A stretch of 64,000 nt of DNA from Chrysoperla carnea (lineage: Eukaryota > Arthropoda > Insecta > Neuroptera > Chrysopidae), in assembly GCF_905475395.1 (NCBI RefSeq), contig NC_058339.1:11540001-11604000 (forward strand), read 5' to 3'. Below are positions 61,970 to 64,000 of this stretch, in pieces. The number at the start of each line of letters is the position of its first letter. Position 1 is the first letter of the stretch. A program made the translations under genes and the position numbers. The notes beneath the pieces are model-generated. The model made no database searches and had not been told where the DNA came from. It was given only the letters and a program-made list of their open reading frames with translations.

Positions 61970-62208
61970 ATATTTTTAATAAAGAGGCAATCGCACACAG
62001 TGTTCCCAAGCGGTCACCCATCCAAGTACTGACTGTACCCAATGTTGCTTAACTTCAGTGATCGGGCGAGAGCCGGTGTACTGACTGTGACATAGTCTTA
62101 CGCTTTTTCGATCAGGACACGTGACCCTGTCGCGAGTTTAACATTTTTTACCCATTACAAAAAAAGTGTACAACGCTGCTAAAGAAGTTTTCACTTCAAA
62201 AAAAAGAA
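61882..62208 (-). rRNA. 5S rRNA-like unit (61985-62098) between direct repeats
   Basis: The minus strand from about 62098 to 61985 reads as 5S rRNA. It includes ACACCGGCTCTCGCCCGATC, ACTGAAGTTAAGCAACATTG, AGTACTTGGATGGGTGACCG and CTTGGGAACACTGTGTG, covering the internal control region. The 5' ~25 nt and the middle (GGGTACAGTCAGTACTTGG) differ from usual 5S, so it may be a pseudogene. A long T-run (minus strand) follows the 3' end. A ~65-bp sequence, ACATTTTTTACCCATTACAA...GAAG, is present on both sides (61882-61945 and 62143-62208), giving a ~261-bp repeat unit. This fits a fragment of a 5S tandem array or a 5S-headed SINE. Confidence 0.7.
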
Positions 62209-62226
62209 AAAATTTAATTTAATTTT

Positions 62227-62362
62227 ACATTTACCATTTTCAAACTTTTACAGAATTCTTTAATTTATGGTACAAAATGATGATTATAGTTGGATCAGAT
62301 CTATGATCATCATTTTGAACCATAAATTAAAGAGTTCTGTAAAAATTTTAAATAGTAAATGT
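62227..62362. mobile_element. Hairpin/MITE-like palindrome
   Basis: Arms 62227-62285 and 62307-62362 (ACATTTACCATTTTCAAACT against its imperfect complement) enclose about 20 bp. Non-coding. Confidence 0.65.
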
Positions 62363-64000
62363 CAAACAAATCATGGCCAACTTGTATTATGACTATTTTA
62401 CATTTAATAAAATTGAAAAGTGAGTATATCAAGAGAGAGTGGAGGCTTTAAAGCGATGGATTTTATTTTTAAGCCCAGTGAAGTGGGCGGGTATCAATCT
62501 AGTATTATTATAAATTTAATTTAAAACTACATATTTTAAATTCTAATCAAGGTGTCAAAAAATGCAAACTTTAAATTTTTGTAATTTTTTTTATGAAATC
62601 ATGTCTATATCTAATTACCTATGTTATGTTTAATTATATAAAAAAAATTAGTACTGTACTTAACTTCATTAAATTAACGGGATATCCGGCTATATTTTGA
62701 TTTTATTAGAACACCTTGAATAATAAAAGAATTGTATCATAAAAGAATTTGTACATACTTATTGTAGGTTCATTTATTCAAGGTTATTAGTACAGCTTTA
62801 GTATGGTAAAATTGTAAGTGATAATAATCATAAGACAAAATATATTTTATTGTGGTAACATTACTGACATGAAATCATACTTCGAGTTGCTTTATCTGAG
62901 CACTTTTGAGAGAAGTAAAGTGAGATTGAGGCAATTGAAGCAGATTTTTACAAATAAGCAGTTTCATTCTAGCAAAATATGATGTGAGTTGAGCTCAGAC
63001 TTCGAAAGAGCCATAATTTTCACAGTTTTCAAATACTTTCATAGGTATAACAGTTGAGGTGGGTATACGCATAGCTTTTAGTTCAAATCGTCTTAAGGAC
63101 ATTCCCAAAAAATCAGGTTTTCTTAGGATGGTCATTAAATCGTCTATATGGATTCGCATTAATGTCCTTTATAAACAAGTAAATTTTGTTATATTCCTTA
63201 CACGGTTTTTATACATTTGAGCTTTTAAAGTTTGTGTTTTTAACATATAAATCCTATATTGCTTGAAGTATTTACAAAGGTATGCTTTATTATGTAACAA
63301 GGGTAATTTTCTCAAACTTAATTTTGAAAACTCATTTATTCATGCATTGATTATAAGCATTAAACCTATAAAAAAAATCATACCAAGACACTCGTTTTTC
63401 CATAAATTACATTTTAAGTGGTGAAATAACATTTGTGTGTCCTTTATGGATAGTATGTGCTTTTGGCATATAGAAAGAAACTGAACGAAACAGATCACAA
63501 ATACCTAGCCACTATTTTTAAAACTTTCCCTGAAACGCACGTAACTGGATGTTACAGATTTTTACATGCGTGGGAAGTCGTTTAGCTTTAAATGAAATTG
63601 TACGCTCAAGTTTAGTAACTATGCAACATTCACGACAAGTGTTATTACTCGGTTATTAAAATTGTAGCTTGATTTATCTTATTTCTTAAATCATCTAATT
63701 TTTTCAATTCTGAAATCTTTTTGGTCTTGACTTAAGCTTTGTTTGCTCTTGTAAGCTTAATTAGAAAAATTTACATGAATAATTACTGTAAATTATTTGA
63801 AAAAACTTATTTAACTTTAATTAGTATAATTTTAATCTTAATCCGATTAAATTAATTTTTTTATTAAAAATATTGCTTTATCATAATGTACACTATTAAA
63901 TAATAGTTATTAATAAATTAGAAGCCTCATTATTAATTAGCAGTTGAAAGCAAGCATTAGAGATATGTTATGTCGGTATATTTATACATAAAAATTATTT
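62363..64000. other. AT-rich non-coding DNA
   Basis: No repeat or exon recognised up to the window edge. Confidence 0.55.

Overview
This is a strongly AT-rich stretch of an animal nuclear genome, most likely an insect. Genes are sparse and split by short introns. There are two tandem facilitated-trehalose/sugar-transporter genes, one chymotrypsin-fold serine protease, a 5S rRNA-like unit and tRNA-derived SINEs, one of which ends in CCTAA units like the insect telomere repeat. Most of the rest is interspersed repeat DNA. I see no bacterial operons, CRISPR arrays or prokaryotic signals. I cannot name the species.

Layout. From 1 to 25 kb there is no gene I can assign. This part holds TTAA-flanked MITE-like elements (1245-1862; an inverted pair at 15754-16129 and 17558-17933), many copies of a ~560-bp dispersed repeat ('family A'), two tandem repeats with nearly the same period of ~310 bp (families B and C), a short Helitron-like element (13905-14370) and one isolated exon-like segment (10855-10947). 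From 25.7 to 32.0 kb lie two minus-strand sugar transporters, each with a short phase-1 first exon and one large exon. A decayed fragment of a third transporter lies between them. From 32 to 54 kb there is a pogo/Tigger-like MITE, more copies of families A, B and C, a 3-unit tandem repeat (42.5-43.0 kb) and a large nested inverted repeat at 49233-50726. From 54.3 to 56.4 kb there is a plus-strand serine protease with a reconstructed four-exon structure of 263 codons; MITE-like hairpin elements sit in two of its introns. From 57 to 62.4 kb there are two SINE-like elements, the frameshifted 3' end of a non-LTR retrotransposon, Helitron-like ends around a CCA/CCCACA microsatellite, and a 5S rRNA-like unit between direct repeats. 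The last 1.6 kb is plain AT-rich DNA.

Function. The two transporters are a tandem duplicate pair and probably move trehalose or another sugar across the plasma membrane. The protease is probably secreted and made as a zymogen. Nothing suggests the two loci work together. I found no convincing new gene system. The most unusual signals are structural: several unrelated-looking elements that share TTAA(-GGTAG) ends, the nested palindrome, and two different tandem families with the same period.
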